This document shows positions 45,978 through 54,482 of a DNA stretch of 64,000 bases, in pieces; position 1 is the stretch's first letter; each line of letters begins with the position of its first letter. The stretch comes from Brevibacillus reuszeri. Its GTDB lineage: Bacteria; Bacillota; Bacilli; Brevibacillales; Brevibacillaceae. The DNA is taken from assembly GCF_001187725.1 (NCBI RefSeq), contig NZ_LGIQ01000005.1, positions 619,148 through 683,147 of the forward strand, read 5' to 3'. The notes under the pieces were generated by a model. The model worked only from the letters and a program-made list of their open reading frames with translations, did not search any database and was not told the DNA's origin. The position numbers were made by a program, and so were the translations under genes.

Positions 45978-47048
45978 ATGACCATGATCTTGCCACACAT
46001 CGAACGACTGTCGGGATATGCCCAGGGAGAGCAGCCACCAGAAGGTACTAATGCCATTCGACTTAATTTGAATGAGAGCTCATATCCACCGTCACCAGAA
46101 GTGATAAAAGCTTTGAAGTCGATACCGGAGGAGACCTTGCGCCGTTATCCGGATGCCAAATGTGACAAGCTGCGTTCTGCCCTTGCAAAGCATTATGGCG
46201 TGCGGGAGGAGCAGACTTTTTGCTCGAATGGCTCCAGTGAAATTATTTCGCTGCTGATGAAAGTGTTTATCGGGCCGCGTGGTCAAATTGCCATCCCCGA
46301 TCCTTCCTTTCCTCTCTATCATTCGGCAGCCGCCAGCTATCAGGTGGAATGCATCGGGATTCCTACCCTGGATGATTTTTCCATTGATGTCGAACACCTG
46401 ATTGATAGCAGCGCCCAAGCCGTTGTACTGGTGAACCCAAATGCGCCGACAGGCTTGCTGCTCTCGATGGAGAACGTCGAGCGATTGGTGAGAGACTTCA
46501 AGGGACTCATCATTCTTGATGAAGCCTATATCGATTTCGCGAGTGGAGAGGCTTCTGCGATCTCATTGATTGATCGTTATCCCAATCTGCTAGTGATCCG
46601 GACTTTTTCTAAAGCGTATGCGCTCTGCGGCGCAAGGATCGGGTACTGTTTTGGCAATGAAAAGCTGATTGCTGCACTGGAAAAAGGAAAGGACATCTAC
46701 AATGTAGACTCTATTAGCAGAGAGCTGGCACTGGCAGCCTTGAATGATCAAAGCTATATGCAAGCGACGACTGATGCGATCAAACGCACGCGCAACCATT
46801 TTTCTGAGCAGCTCACTCGACAAGGCTTTACAGTCGTTCCCTCGCATACAAATTTTATTTTGTGCAAACCGCCTGCTGCCCTTGGTTATCCGACTGCGAG
46901 TGAGCTATACGAGATATTGATGGCCCAAAACATTTACGTACGCTACTATCAGCAGCGGCGCCTGAGGGAATATTTGCGAATTACGATTGGAACAGATGCA
47001 GAGATGGATGCCGTTTTGCTGGCGATGAGCCAAATACTAGGGCAATAG
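45978..47048 (+). CDS. Histidinol-phosphate-aminotransferase-like PLP enzyme
   Basis: A 356-residue fold-type I aminotransferase of the HisC/CobC branch. Visible are LNLNESSYPPSPEVIKAL, VNPNAPTGLLL, LIILDEAYIDFA, and TFSKAYALCGARIGY with the PLP lysine. The Arg of the C-terminal REYLRITIGT is the carboxylate-binding residue. It lacks a his-operon context, so a role with another amino acid is possible. The ATG at 45978 follows AAAAGGGGAG; the earlier in-frame start at 45909 lies in the putative operator region. Probably controlled by the divergent MocR protein. Confidence 0.86.
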   Translation: MTMILPHIERLSGYAQGEQPPEGTNAIRLNLNESSYPPSPEVIKALKSIPEETLRRYPDAKCDKLRSALAKHYGVREEQTFCSNGSSEIISLLMKVFIGPRGQIAIPDPSFPLYHSAAASYQVECIGIPTLDDFSIDVEHLIDSSAQAVVLVNPNAPTGLLLSMENVERLVRDFKGLIILDEAYIDFASGEASAISLIDRYPNLLVIRTFSKAYALCGARIGYCFGNEKLIAALEKGKDIYNVDSISRELALAALNDQSYMQATTDAIKRTRNHFSEQLTRQGFTVVPSHTNFILCKPPAALGYPTASELYEILMAQNIYVRYYQQRRLREYLRITIGTDAEMDAVLLAMSQILGQ

Positions 47049-47167
47049 AATATGAAATGTGAGGTCTGAGAGAAACTTAGGCTAGCAATCATTCAAAATA
47101 GTTGCTATTTTAGTAACAATATGTAGTACTAGAGAGGTAGGATCTAATACCAAGGGAGATGTGGAAA

Positions 47168-48241
47168 ATGGAGTGTCAGTTATCGATTGCCCTCGCAGAA
47201 CAGAAAAGAGAGAAGCCAGCGACTGACAAGCTGGGATTTGGTGTACATTTTACTGATCATATGTTCACCATGGACTATACGGAAGGAAAAGGATGGCATG
47301 ATCCACAGATCGTACCGTATTCCCCGCTTTCGCTTGATCCGGCAGCGATGGTGTTCCACTACGGTCAGGCCGTCTTTGAAGGACTCAAAGCGTATCGGAA
47401 TAAGGAAGGCAAGGTTTGGTTGTTCCGACCTGATCAAAACTTCAAGCGTATGAATCGTTCTCTGGAGAGACTGAGCATGCCGTCAGTCGATGAGGAATTT
47501 ATGGTCGACGCTTTGAAAAAGCTGGTGGCGACTGACAAAGAGTGGATTCCAACAGAGAGCGGCACGTCGCTATACATCCGTCCATTCGTGATTGCAACCG
47601 AGCCATGTTTTGGGGTTCGTGCTTCCCATACGTACAAATTGATCATTCTGTTGTCTCCAGTAGGAGCGTATTATGCAGGTGGTATGAATCCGGTAAAAAT
47701 TTATGTAGAAAACAACTACGTCCGTGCGGTTAGAGGCGGTACTGGTAACGCCAAAGTAGCGGGCAACTATGCAGGTGGCCTGAAAGCACAGGTGGAAGCA
47801 AAAGAAAAAGGCTATGAGCAAGTGCTTTGGCTCGATGGCGTGGAAAACAAGTACATTGAAGAAGTCGGCAGCATGAACGTATTCTTCAAAGTAAAAGGCG
47901 AGGTATGGACACCTGCCTTGAACGGAAGTATTCTGGAGGGCATCACGCGCGATTCCACTATCGCTCTGCTGAAGGACTGGGGCGTACCTGTTATCGAGAA
48001 GCGGATTTCTATAGAGGATCTGCACGCAGCATACACTAATGGTGAGCTGGAGGAAGCTTTTGGTACAGGCACAGCGGCGGTCATTTCTCCAATCGGAGAC
48101 TTGAACTGGAATGGTCACCAAATGATCATTAACGGCGAGAAAACCGGCGAGCTGACCACGAAGCTGTATGAAACCATGACAGGTATCCAATATGGTGAAA
48201 AAGAAGACAAGTTCGGTTGGGCTGTATCCGTAACCGAATAA
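47168..48241 (+). CDS. ilvE: Branched-chain amino acid aminotransferase
   Basis: A 357-residue fold-type IV PLP aminotransferase of the long bacterial BCAT2-like type. Signatures are [32 protein letters not shown] (PLP lysine), [21 protein letters not shown] and [15 protein letters not shown]. It transaminates Leu, Ile and Val with 2-oxoglutarate. ATGs at 47159 and 47168 are in frame; the first overlaps the ribosome site AAGGGAG, so the second (spacing 9) is chosen. It has its own terminator and is not in an ilv operon; no T-box or CodY site was convincingly found. Confidence 0.93.
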   Translation: MECQLSIALAEQKREKPATDKLGFGVHFTDHMFTMDYTEGKGWHDPQIVPYSPLSLDPAAMVFHYGQAVFEGLKAYRNKEGKVWLFRPDQNFKRMNRSLERLSMPSVDEEFMVDALKKLVATDKEWIPTESGTSLYIRPFVIATEPCFGVRASHTYKLIILLSPVGAYYAGGMNPVKIYVENNYVRAVRGGTGNAKVAGNYAGGLKAQVEAKEKGYEQVLWLDGVENKYIEEVGSMNVFFKVKGEVWTPALNGSILEGITRDSTIALLKDWGVPVIEKRISIEDLHAAYTNGELEEAFGTGTAAVISPIGDLNWNGHQMIINGEKTGELTTKLYETMTGIQYGEKEDKFGWAVSVTE

Positions 48242-48260
48242 AAGATAGAGCAAACAATAG

Positions 48261-48299
48261 ACACGACCTTCTCTGCTGAAGAGAGGGTCGTGTTTTTTA
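48261..48299 (+). terminator. Terminator of ilvE
   Basis: ACACGACCTTCTC pairs with GAGAGGGTCGTGT around a short loop, followed by T6. Confidence 0.9.
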
Positions 48300-48321
48300 G
48301 TATCGAACCAAACGAAAAATA

Positions 48322-48383
48322 GTAAAGATATTGCAAAGAGAGGTAAAGATCCTAGAAAGATAAAATGTTAGAAAATTGATAAT
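48322..48383 (+). promoter_or_regulatory. Tandem 21-bp operator and promoter (site 5), binding protein 1
   Basis: GTAAAGATATTGCAAA (48322) and GTAAAGATCCTAGAAA (48343) are 21 bp apart. The -10 GATAAT at 48378-48383 starts 35 bp after unit 2, the only one of the seven sites that is off by one. Confidence 0.78.
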
Positions 48384-48439
48384 ATTTCTACAGTAATCAT
48401 CTTTTCTCTATTTTCTACATAAAAAAGGGGGCGTTATTC

Positions 48440-50044
48440 ATGAAACGAAAACGATTGCTTGGTTCTGTTCTCGCTTTGTCCCTCATGCTTGTATCTGCTT
48501 TGACCGGGTGTGCTTCGGGACAACAGACAAGCGGAACAGGTACGGCACCTAGTACTGCGGCTCCTGCGGGAAATCAAGCGGCACCAGCTCCTGCATCGCC
48601 AGATGGCGGCACCCTCATCATCGCTCGCCTGTCTGATGCGAATAATTTGGACCCGCATTTCAGTACCCAGATCAACTCCATGGCGGTTACGCAGCACAAG
48701 CTTTATGAGGGGCTTGTCATGATGGACAAGAGCAGTGAGTACAAGCCTCTTCTGGCAACGGAATGGAAGCAGCTGGATGACGTCACGTGGGAGTTTACCC
48801 TGCGTGAGGGAGTTACCTTCCATGATGGAGCGCCGTTTAATGCAGAGGCGGTGAAAAAGACAATTGACCGTATTCTCGACAAGGATCAGCCAACACCAAA
48901 AGCCAACATGTTCGGGATGATTAAAGAAGTGAAGATTATTGATCCGCAAAAGGTTCAAATTATTCTGCATTATCCGTTTGCCGGACTTCTGTCTGTCTTG
49001 GCGAGTGCCGAGGGTGGAATCATTAGCCCCAAAGCAATCGAGCAGTATGGAAAAGATTTGGCGAAGCATCCGGTAGGAACTGGCCCGTTCACATTTGAAT
49101 CGTGGACGCCTGGACAAGAAATCGTCATCGTCAAAAATGAAAACTACTGGGGAACAAAGCCCAAGGTGGACAAGGTCGTCTTTAAAACCATTCCTGAGGA
49201 TGCGACGCGTGTAGCGATGGTCGAAGCAGGAGAGGCGCATGTTGCCGAGCAGCTTCCTGTAACCGAGCTGGAGCGTGTACAAAACTCAACAAGCATGTCT
49301 TTGGGCCGCTTTGAATCATTCGCCGTCGATCATATCGGGATGAATGTCACATTAAAGCCATTTGATGATGTGCGTGTTCGTCAAGCCATTGCCCATGCAG
49401 TAGACAAAGAATCGATTATCAAAGGCGTTTACAATAATGTAGGGAAAGCAGCGATCTCATCACTCGGTCCAAAAGTAATCGGGTACAGCCCCAATATAAA
49501 AACACCTGAGTATGATCTGAACAAAGCAAAGCAGCTGCTGACGGAAGCAGGGTATGGCAACGGCTTCAAAGCAACCATTTATTTAAATGACAACAAGGCG
49601 CGGATCAATGTTGCCGAGGTACTGCAATCCCAGCTAAAAGGAATCGGCATTGATTTGCAAATTCAAGTCATGGAATTCGGCGCTTATCTGGATTTGGCAG
49701 CAAAAGGCGAAGCCCAGATGTTCATCAGTGGCTGGGGAAATGCAACGGGAGACGGTGACTATAACCAGTACAATCTGTTCCATAGCACATCGAAAGGCGT
49801 TCCCGGCAACCACTCCTTCTACAGTAATCCTAAAGTCGATGCTTTGATTGAAGCAGCACGGAAAGAAAAAGATCCCGAAAAACGTAAAGAAATCTACGCC
49901 GAGGCACAACAAATCGAGATGGACGAGGTCCCGCTGCTTCCATACCGCAGCAGTGAAAACCTCGCTGCTATCGCGAAAAACGTGGAAGGGGTATACATCA
50001 GTCCGTCAGGCTATATCGAAGTAAACGACATCACCATTAAGTAG
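48440..50044 (+). CDS. Family 5 (peptide-type) solute-binding lipoprotein, paralog 1
   Basis: A 534-residue extracellular binding protein of the Dpp/Opp class: signal peptide with lipobox LTGC, a Ser/Thr/Ala/Pro linker, then an SBP_bac_5 domain. Motifs include SDANNLDPHF, TEWKQLDDVTWEFTLREGVTFHDG, HPVGTGPFTFESWTPGQE and DDVRVRQAIAHAVDKE. The lobe-2 segment YLNDNKARINVAEVLQ places it with paralog 2 rather than 3 and 4. No permease is adjacent; the Dpp-type permease/ATPase operon at 22-26 kb has no binding protein and is the likely partner. Controlled by site 5 and followed by a terminator. Confidence 0.9.
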   Translation: MKRKRLLGSVLALSLMLVSALTGCASGQQTSGTGTAPSTAAPAGNQAAPAPASPDGGTLIIARLSDANNLDPHFSTQINSMAVTQHKLYEGLVMMDKSSEYKPLLATEWKQLDDVTWEFTLREGVTFHDGAPFNAEAVKKTIDRILDKDQPTPKANMFGMIKEVKIIDPQKVQIILHYPFAGLLSVLASAEGGIISPKAIEQYGKDLAKHPVGTGPFTFESWTPGQEIVIVKNENYWGTKPKVDKVVFKTIPEDATRVAMVEAGEAHVAEQLPVTELERVQNSTSMSLGRFESFAVDHIGMNVTLKPFDDVRVRQAIAHAVDKESIIKGVYNNVGKAAISSLGPKVIGYSPNIKTPEYDLNKAKQLLTEAGYGNGFKATIYLNDNKARINVAEVLQSQLKGIGIDLQIQVMEFGAYLDLAAKGEAQMFISGWGNATGDGDYNQYNLFHSTSKGVPGNHSFYSNPKVDALIEAARKEKDPEKRKEIYAEAQQIEMDEVPLLPYRSSENLAAIAKNVEGVYISPSGYIEVNDITIK

Positions 50045-50056
50045 CAGTAAAAAACG

Positions 50057-50093
50057 AAAAGGCTCTCTCCACAAAAACGGAGAGAGCTTTTTT
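50057..50093. terminator. Bidirectional terminator
   Basis: AGGCTCTCTCC pairs with GGAGAGAGCTT; A run before and T6 after. It serves binding protein 1 and the convergent GNAT gene. Confidence 0.87.
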
Positions 50094-50116
50094 GGCGTCC
50101 ATAGCCTAATTTTTTC

Positions 50117-50644
50117 TTATACAAATTTGTACATCAGCACATCATCTACATATTCATTTTCACTCATTTTGAATTCCTTTACTTTGCGCCCTTCCTCAAT
50201 AAATCCCATTTTTTGATACAAAGCAATCGCCCGATGATTCGTAGATAGCACGCCCAAGCTTACTTTTTCGATCAGCGGATGCTGCTCAGCCCAGGCCAGC
50301 AGCTCTTGCAACAATACCCTGCCCAGTCCCTTGCTTCGGTGTTCTTTTGAAATCATCATCATTATCGATCCGGTATGAGCAAGTCGCTTGCGATTAGGCG
50401 AAGAAAAACCAATCACGCCAACAACCCCACCATCTATTTCAGCGACAAAGATCGTCTCCCTATCACTTTCCAGCACCCGAGAAATCCACTCCCGCTGCTG
50501 TTCCACCGTTTTGTCAAACTCCTCGGAAACCGCAATAAAATATTCCCCTTCCCGTACAATCTCACACTCCAGCTCCCATATCGCATCTGCATCCTCCAGA
50601 CGAACAGGACGAATGAAAGCATTACCATGCTGTACAACTGACAT
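50117..50644 (-). CDS. GNAT-family N-acetyltransferase (RimI/RimJ-like)
   Basis: A 175-residue acetyltransferase. The acetyl-CoA loop SKEHRSKGLGRVLLQELLAWA holds the Q/RxxGxG/A motif; the C-terminal VLSTNHRAIALYQKMGFIEEGRKVKEF is typical of small-molecule or protein GNATs. The ATG at 50644 follows AGAGGTGG; the GTG at 50653 lies in that site. It interrupts the run of binding-protein genes on the opposite strand and has no visible link to them. Confidence 0.88.
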   Translation of the reverse strand: MSVVQHGNAFIRPVRLEDADAIWELECEIVREGEYFIAVSEEFDKTVEQQREWISRVLESDRETIFVAEIDGGVVGVIGFSSPNRKRLAHTGSIMMMISKEHRSKGLGRVLLQELLAWAEQHPLIEKVSLGVLSTNHRAIALYQKMGFIEEGRKVKEFKMSENEYVDDVLMYKFV

Positions 50645-50783
50645 TTCTACCACCTCTCTTGTTATTCTTTAGTAGATTCCACAATCCAAGTGATTTGCCT
50701 TCTTTTTCGTGCCCTTATGAGGTTCTGCCAATAAGCGCAGCGACATTGGCAATTCTTTGCCCTGTCGCCAAGTGGAAGTACAA

Positions 50784-51012
50784 CGGCTGGTGAGAGGAAA
50801 CCGGAGAAAACAGCGAAGGTCTTTGGAACACAGCCGAGGCGTAGGGGAAAAAGGGAAACACGCTCTTAAGCGTCCACCCCTGAGACGCTTTCGGTGAGGA
50901 CTACTTTGGACGCGGTTTCCCTTTTTCCCCGGAGCCGTGCAGTCAATCCCCCGCGCAAGTGTTCCAAGTACCTGTCGCGTTTTCTCTGGTTTCCTCTCCT
51001 CCCCAACAGCCG
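50784..51012. repeat. Long imperfect inverted repeat in a 540-bp gene-free region
   Basis: The region 50645-51184 encodes no credible protein. It holds two arms that pair over most of their length. CGGCTG (50784) pairs with CAGCCG (51007), GAGGAAACC.GAGAAAAC (50794-50811) with GTTTTCTC.GGTTTCCTC (50979-50996), and TTGGAAC (50823) with GTTCCAA (50961). A perfect 16-bp segment GGGGAAAAAGGGAAAC (50844-50859) pairs with 50915-50930. The centre holds a further AAGCGTC/GACGCTT hairpin. It could be a MITE-like element, an intergenic repeat or a structured RNA. It is 39 bp upstream of operator site 6. Confidence 0.75.
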
Positions 51013-51054
51013 CGCTACTGAAACGCGCCCTTTGTTTAAAAATCTGAAAAAATA

Positions 51055-51117
51055 GTAAAGAAAGTGAAAATTCTAGTAAAGAGAGTGAAAAAATATTAGC
51101 TGAATAGTAGGTAAAAT
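51055..51117 (+). promoter_or_regulatory. Tandem 21-bp operator and promoter (site 6), binding proteins 2-3
   Basis: GTAAAGAAAGTGAAAA (51055) and GTAAAGAGAGTGAAAA (51076) are 21 bp apart. The -10 TAAAAT at 51112-51117 begins 36 bp after unit 2. This -10 overlaps an in-frame ATG at 51116, which therefore cannot be the real start of the downstream gene. Confidence 0.8.
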
Positions 51118-51184
51118 GAAACATGCGCGAATCATTAAAAAATTTAAAATTAAGAAAGCGCACACGAAAGAGGGGGACATCTAC

Positions 51185-52783
51185 ATGAAAAAGACGCGCT
51201 TTTTCCAGACGCTGATTGCCCTGACTGTTGCAGTTTCTGCCGCATTGGCAGGCTGCTCATCAGCGCCGCAAGCAGGAACAAATGCAAACACAAATGCATC
51301 CGGACAAACAGGCACAGCCGCACCAGATGCAACCAAAAAAGCAGGAGGCACTCTCGTTATTGCCAGACTGTCTGATGCAAACAATCTAGACCCGCATTTC
51401 CTTACCCAAATTAACTCTGCTGCAATCATTCATCACAAAGTATACGAGGGTCTCGTTCGCATGGACAAAGAAAGTAAATACGTGGGAGCACTTGCGACCG
51501 AATGGAAGCAATTGGATGATGTGACATGGGAGTTCAAGCTGCGCTCCGGAGTTACTTTCCATGATGGCACTCCATTTAATGCAGAAGCTGTGAAAGCGAC
51601 GATTGCACGTGTTCAGGACCCAGCAGTTGGCTCTAATCGCGCCAATCTGTTTGAAGCAATCAAAGAAGTAAAAGTAGTGGATGACCAAACCGTTCAATTT
51701 ATTCTTCACTATCCATACACACCACTCTTGTCTGTTCTCGCAAGTGCAGAGGGTGGCATCCTATCGCCAAAAGCAATCGAGCAGTATGGCAAAGAGCTGA
51801 CCAAGCATCCAACTGGAACCGGGCCGTACAAATTTGAATCTTGGACACCAGGACAGGAAGTTGTACTGGTGAAGAACGACAGCTACTGGGGTGACAAGCC
51901 TAAGCTGGACAAAGTTGTCTTCAAGACTGTCCCTGAGGATACAACCCGCCTCGCCATGGTAGAAACAGGCGAAGCTCAAGTAGCAGAGCAGCTGCCTGTA
52001 ACGGAGGTAGACCGCGTACAAAACTCTACTTCCATGACACTTGGCCGATACGCTTCCTTCTCCAGTGAGCATATTGGAATCAATACGAAGAAAAAGCCAT
52101 TTGACGATGTGCGCGTGCGCCAGGCAATTGCCCATGCGATTGACAAGCCATCGATCATTCAAGGTGTTTACAACGATGTAGGGACGGCAGCACACGCATC
52201 TGTTTCTCCTACAATGGTTGGCTACAGCCCGAACGTAAAAGATGCGAAATACGATCTGGAGCTGTCCAAAAAGCTGTTGGCTGAAGCAGGCTATGCAAAT
52301 GGATTCAAAGCAACCATTTACCTCAACGACAACAAAGCACGTATTAACGTAGCAGAGGTTCTGCAACAACAGCTGAAACAAATCAACATTGACCTGGAAG
52401 TAAAAGTGTTGGAATTCGGTGCTTACATCGATGCAGCGACCAAAGGCGAGACAGACCTGTTCATCAGTGGTTGGGGTAATGCGACAGGCGATGCTGACTA
52501 TAACCAGTACAATCTGTTCCACACCAAATCACAAGGTGCTGCTGGCAATCACTCCTTCTATAGCAATCCAGAGGTGGACAAGCTGATTGAAGAAGGACGC
52601 AAGGAAAAAGACGAAGAAAAACGCAAGCAAATCTATGAAAAAGCACAGCAAATCGAAATGGACGAAGCAGCATTGGTACCATATCGCTACTCGGAAAACC
52701 TGGCTGCGATTGAAAAAGGCGTAGAGGGTGTATGGATCAGCCCAGCTGGTCACATCGAAGTCGATGACATAACACTTCCATAA
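51185..52783 (+). CDS. Family 5 (peptide-type) solute-binding lipoprotein, paralog 2
   Basis: A 532-residue lipoprotein: signal peptide with lipobox LAGC, an Asn/Thr/Gly/Ala-rich linker, SBP_bac_5 domain with SDANNLDPHF, TEWKQLDDVTWEFKLRSGV and YLNDNKARINVAEVLQ. Near-identical to paralog 1 in most segments (for example SWTPGQE, SFYSNP, PYRYSENLAAI). The open frame starts at 51116, but the promoter of site 6 overlaps that ATG, and AGAGGGGGACA precedes the ATG at 51185, which also gives a clean signal peptide. A stable hairpin separates it from paralog 3 downstream. Confidence 0.9.
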   Translation: MKKTRFFQTLIALTVAVSAALAGCSSAPQAGTNANTNASGQTGTAAPDATKKAGGTLVIARLSDANNLDPHFLTQINSAAIIHHKVYEGLVRMDKESKYVGALATEWKQLDDVTWEFKLRSGVTFHDGTPFNAEAVKATIARVQDPAVGSNRANLFEAIKEVKVVDDQTVQFILHYPYTPLLSVLASAEGGILSPKAIEQYGKELTKHPTGTGPYKFESWTPGQEVVLVKNDSYWGDKPKLDKVVFKTVPEDTTRLAMVETGEAQVAEQLPVTEVDRVQNSTSMTLGRYASFSSEHIGINTKKKPFDDVRVRQAIAHAIDKPSIIQGVYNDVGTAAHASVSPTMVGYSPNVKDAKYDLELSKKLLAEAGYANGFKATIYLNDNKARINVAEVLQQQLKQINIDLEVKVLEFGAYIDAATKGETDLFISGWGNATGDADYNQYNLFHTKSQGAAGNHSFYSNPEVDKLIEEGRKEKDEEKRKQIYEKAQQIEMDEAALVPYRYSENLAAIEKGVEGVWISPAGHIEVDDITLP

Positions 52784-52792
52784 GACTGCACG

Positions 52793-52841
52793 ATTAGCAG
52801 CATAGCGACATTCCTTTTTGGAAAAGAGCTATGCTGCTAAT
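52793..52841 (+). other. Intercistronic stem-loop
   Basis: A perfect 14-bp stem ATTAGCAGCATAGC / GCTATGCTGCTAAT surrounds a 21-base loop. No T run follows, so it looks more like a processing or mRNA-stabilising hairpin or partial attenuator than a full terminator; it would raise binding protein 2 expression relative to protein 3 and the fifth hydrolase. Confidence 0.6.
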
Positions 52842-52886
52842 CTTTACGAAAAAGAAGCCATATAGAAAAAACACGGGGGCTAGAAC

Positions 52887-54458
52887 ATGAACAAGAACAA
52901 ATGGTGGAATACGTTGCTTGTCAGTGTGCTTGGCGTAGGAATTGTGCTTGCTGGATGTTCTTCGGGCAACGAACAAGGAGCGACTACTCCTACAGCTGGA
53001 GCAGATCCTGCACCAAAAAATCAAACCTTGATCATCGCGCGTCAATCGGATGCCAACAATTTGGACCCGCATTTTATTACTGCCATCAATGCGGCAAGTG
53101 TGGTGCATCACAAAGTATACGAGGGCTTGATCGCACGGGACGAAAACATGGTTTTCAAACCAATGCTCGCGACAGAGTGGAAGCAGCTGGATGACGTTAC
53201 ATGGGAATTCAAGCTGCGCGAAGGCGTAACCTTCCACGATGGCACGCCGTTCAATGCCGAAGCGGTAAAAGCGACAATCGGGCGCGTACTGGACGAAAAA
53301 GTAGGGTCTCCGCGTGCGGGTCAGTTCCAGATGATTACCGAAGTAAAAGTCGTGGATGATTATACGGTCCAATTTAAGCTGGCTTACCCGTACTCGCCGT
53401 TGCTCTCGATTCTCGCCAACCATGAGGGCAGCATCATCAGCCCGAAAGCAATCGAGCAATATGGTAAGGATTTATCCAAGCATCCGGTAGGAACAGGGCC
53501 ATTTGTGTTCGAATCGTGGACACCTGGGCAGGAAATCGTCTTGGTGAAAAATGATAAATATTGGGGAGAACAGGTGAAATTCGACAAGGCCGTCTTTAAA
53601 GTCGTGCCAGAGGATACGACAAGAATTGCCATGGCGGAAATCGGAGAGGCACATATTGCGGAGCCTTTGCCAGTGACTGAGATTGAGCGTGTGAAAAATT
53701 CTCCGCAGATCGATCTGTATCGAACTGCTGGATTAGGTACTGATTTTATTGGCTTTAATAATAAAAAGAAGCCTTTCGATGATGTACGCGTCCGTCAGGC
53801 TATCAATTATGCGATTGAGACAGATGCCATTATTCAAGGGGTGTACAACAATATTGGAACCAGAGCCAACTCCGCCATGAGCCCAAAGGTTCTCGGTTAC
53901 AGTGAGAGCTTGAAAGGCTACAGCTTTGATCCGAATAAAGCAAAAGCCCTTTTAAAAGAAGCGGGCTATCCGAATGGCTTCAAGACAACGCTTTGGACAG
54001 GGGACCGAAAAGAGCGGATCAATGCTGCCGAAGTCATTCAATCCCAGCTAAAAGGAATCGGAATCGACGTAGAGATTAAGGTATTGGAATATGGTGCTTA
54101 TCTGGATGCTGAAGACAATGGCGAAACCGACATGTTCATCAGTGGCTGGGGCAACGCGACAGGTGATGCTGACTACAACCAATACAATCTGTTCCATTCT
54201 GCTTCGCTCGGAAAAGGTGGAAATACAACCTTTTACGTAAACCCGGAAGTTGATAAACTGATCGAGCAAGGACGTCGTGAGCAGGACACGGAAAAACGGA
54301 AACAAATTTATGCACAAGCATTGCAGATTGAGGCCGACGAAGCGCCAATGGTTCCGATTCGCAATTTGGAGCACGTGGCGGCTGTCGGGAAAAATATAAA
54401 AGGTTTCTGGATCAGTCCATCCGGCTACATGATGATCAATAACATCACGATTCAGTAA
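52887..54458 (+). CDS. Family 5 (peptide-type) solute-binding lipoprotein, paralog 3
   Basis: A 523-residue lipoprotein with lipobox LAGC and SBP_bac_5 domain. It shares SDANNLDPHF, TEWKQLDDVTWEFKLREGVTFHDG and SWTPGQEIVLVKND with paralogs 1 and 2. The lobe-2 segment WTGDRKERINAAEVIQ and the C-terminal PIRNLEHVAAV match paralog 4 instead. It has no promoter of its own that I can see and probably shares the transcript of paralog 2. The fifth AtzC-like gene follows by 24 bp, directly linking binding protein and hydrolase. Confidence 0.9.
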   Translation: MNKNKWWNTLLVSVLGVGIVLAGCSSGNEQGATTPTAGADPAPKNQTLIIARQSDANNLDPHFITAINAASVVHHKVYEGLIARDENMVFKPMLATEWKQLDDVTWEFKLREGVTFHDGTPFNAEAVKATIGRVLDEKVGSPRAGQFQMITEVKVVDDYTVQFKLAYPYSPLLSILANHEGSIISPKAIEQYGKDLSKHPVGTGPFVFESWTPGQEIVLVKNDKYWGEQVKFDKAVFKVVPEDTTRIAMAEIGEAHIAEPLPVTEIERVKNSPQIDLYRTAGLGTDFIGFNNKKKPFDDVRVRQAINYAIETDAIIQGVYNNIGTRANSAMSPKVLGYSESLKGYSFDPNKAKALLKEAGYPNGFKTTLWTGDRKERINAAEVIQSQLKGIGIDVEIKVLEYGAYLDAEDNGETDMFISGWGNATGDADYNQYNLFHSASLGKGGNTTFYVNPEVDKLIEQGRREQDTEKRKQIYAQALQIEADEAPMVPIRNLEHVAAVGKNIKGFWISPSGYMMINNITIQ

Positions 54459-54482
54459 TCGGTATAGGAAGGAAGAAATGTG

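Noticed and set aside
47049-47167. T-box or attenuator before ilvE
   Set aside because: No specifier-loop or anti-terminator/terminator pair could be recognised in the 119-bp leader.
50669-51163. Minus-strand open frame of 164 codons
   Set aside because: It lies across the long inverted repeat and operator site 6, has low-complexity composition and no ribosome site; treated as non-coding.
51116-51184. Longer N terminus for binding protein 2
   Set aside because: The ATG at 51116 overlaps the -10 of site 6, and the extra residues would mask the signal peptide; the ATG at 51185 has the ribosome site.
52841-52852. GTAAAGATT on the minus strand next to the intercistronic hairpin
   Set aside because: Single unit on the wrong strand for the downstream gene, no second copy at 21 bp and no -10 at the right place.
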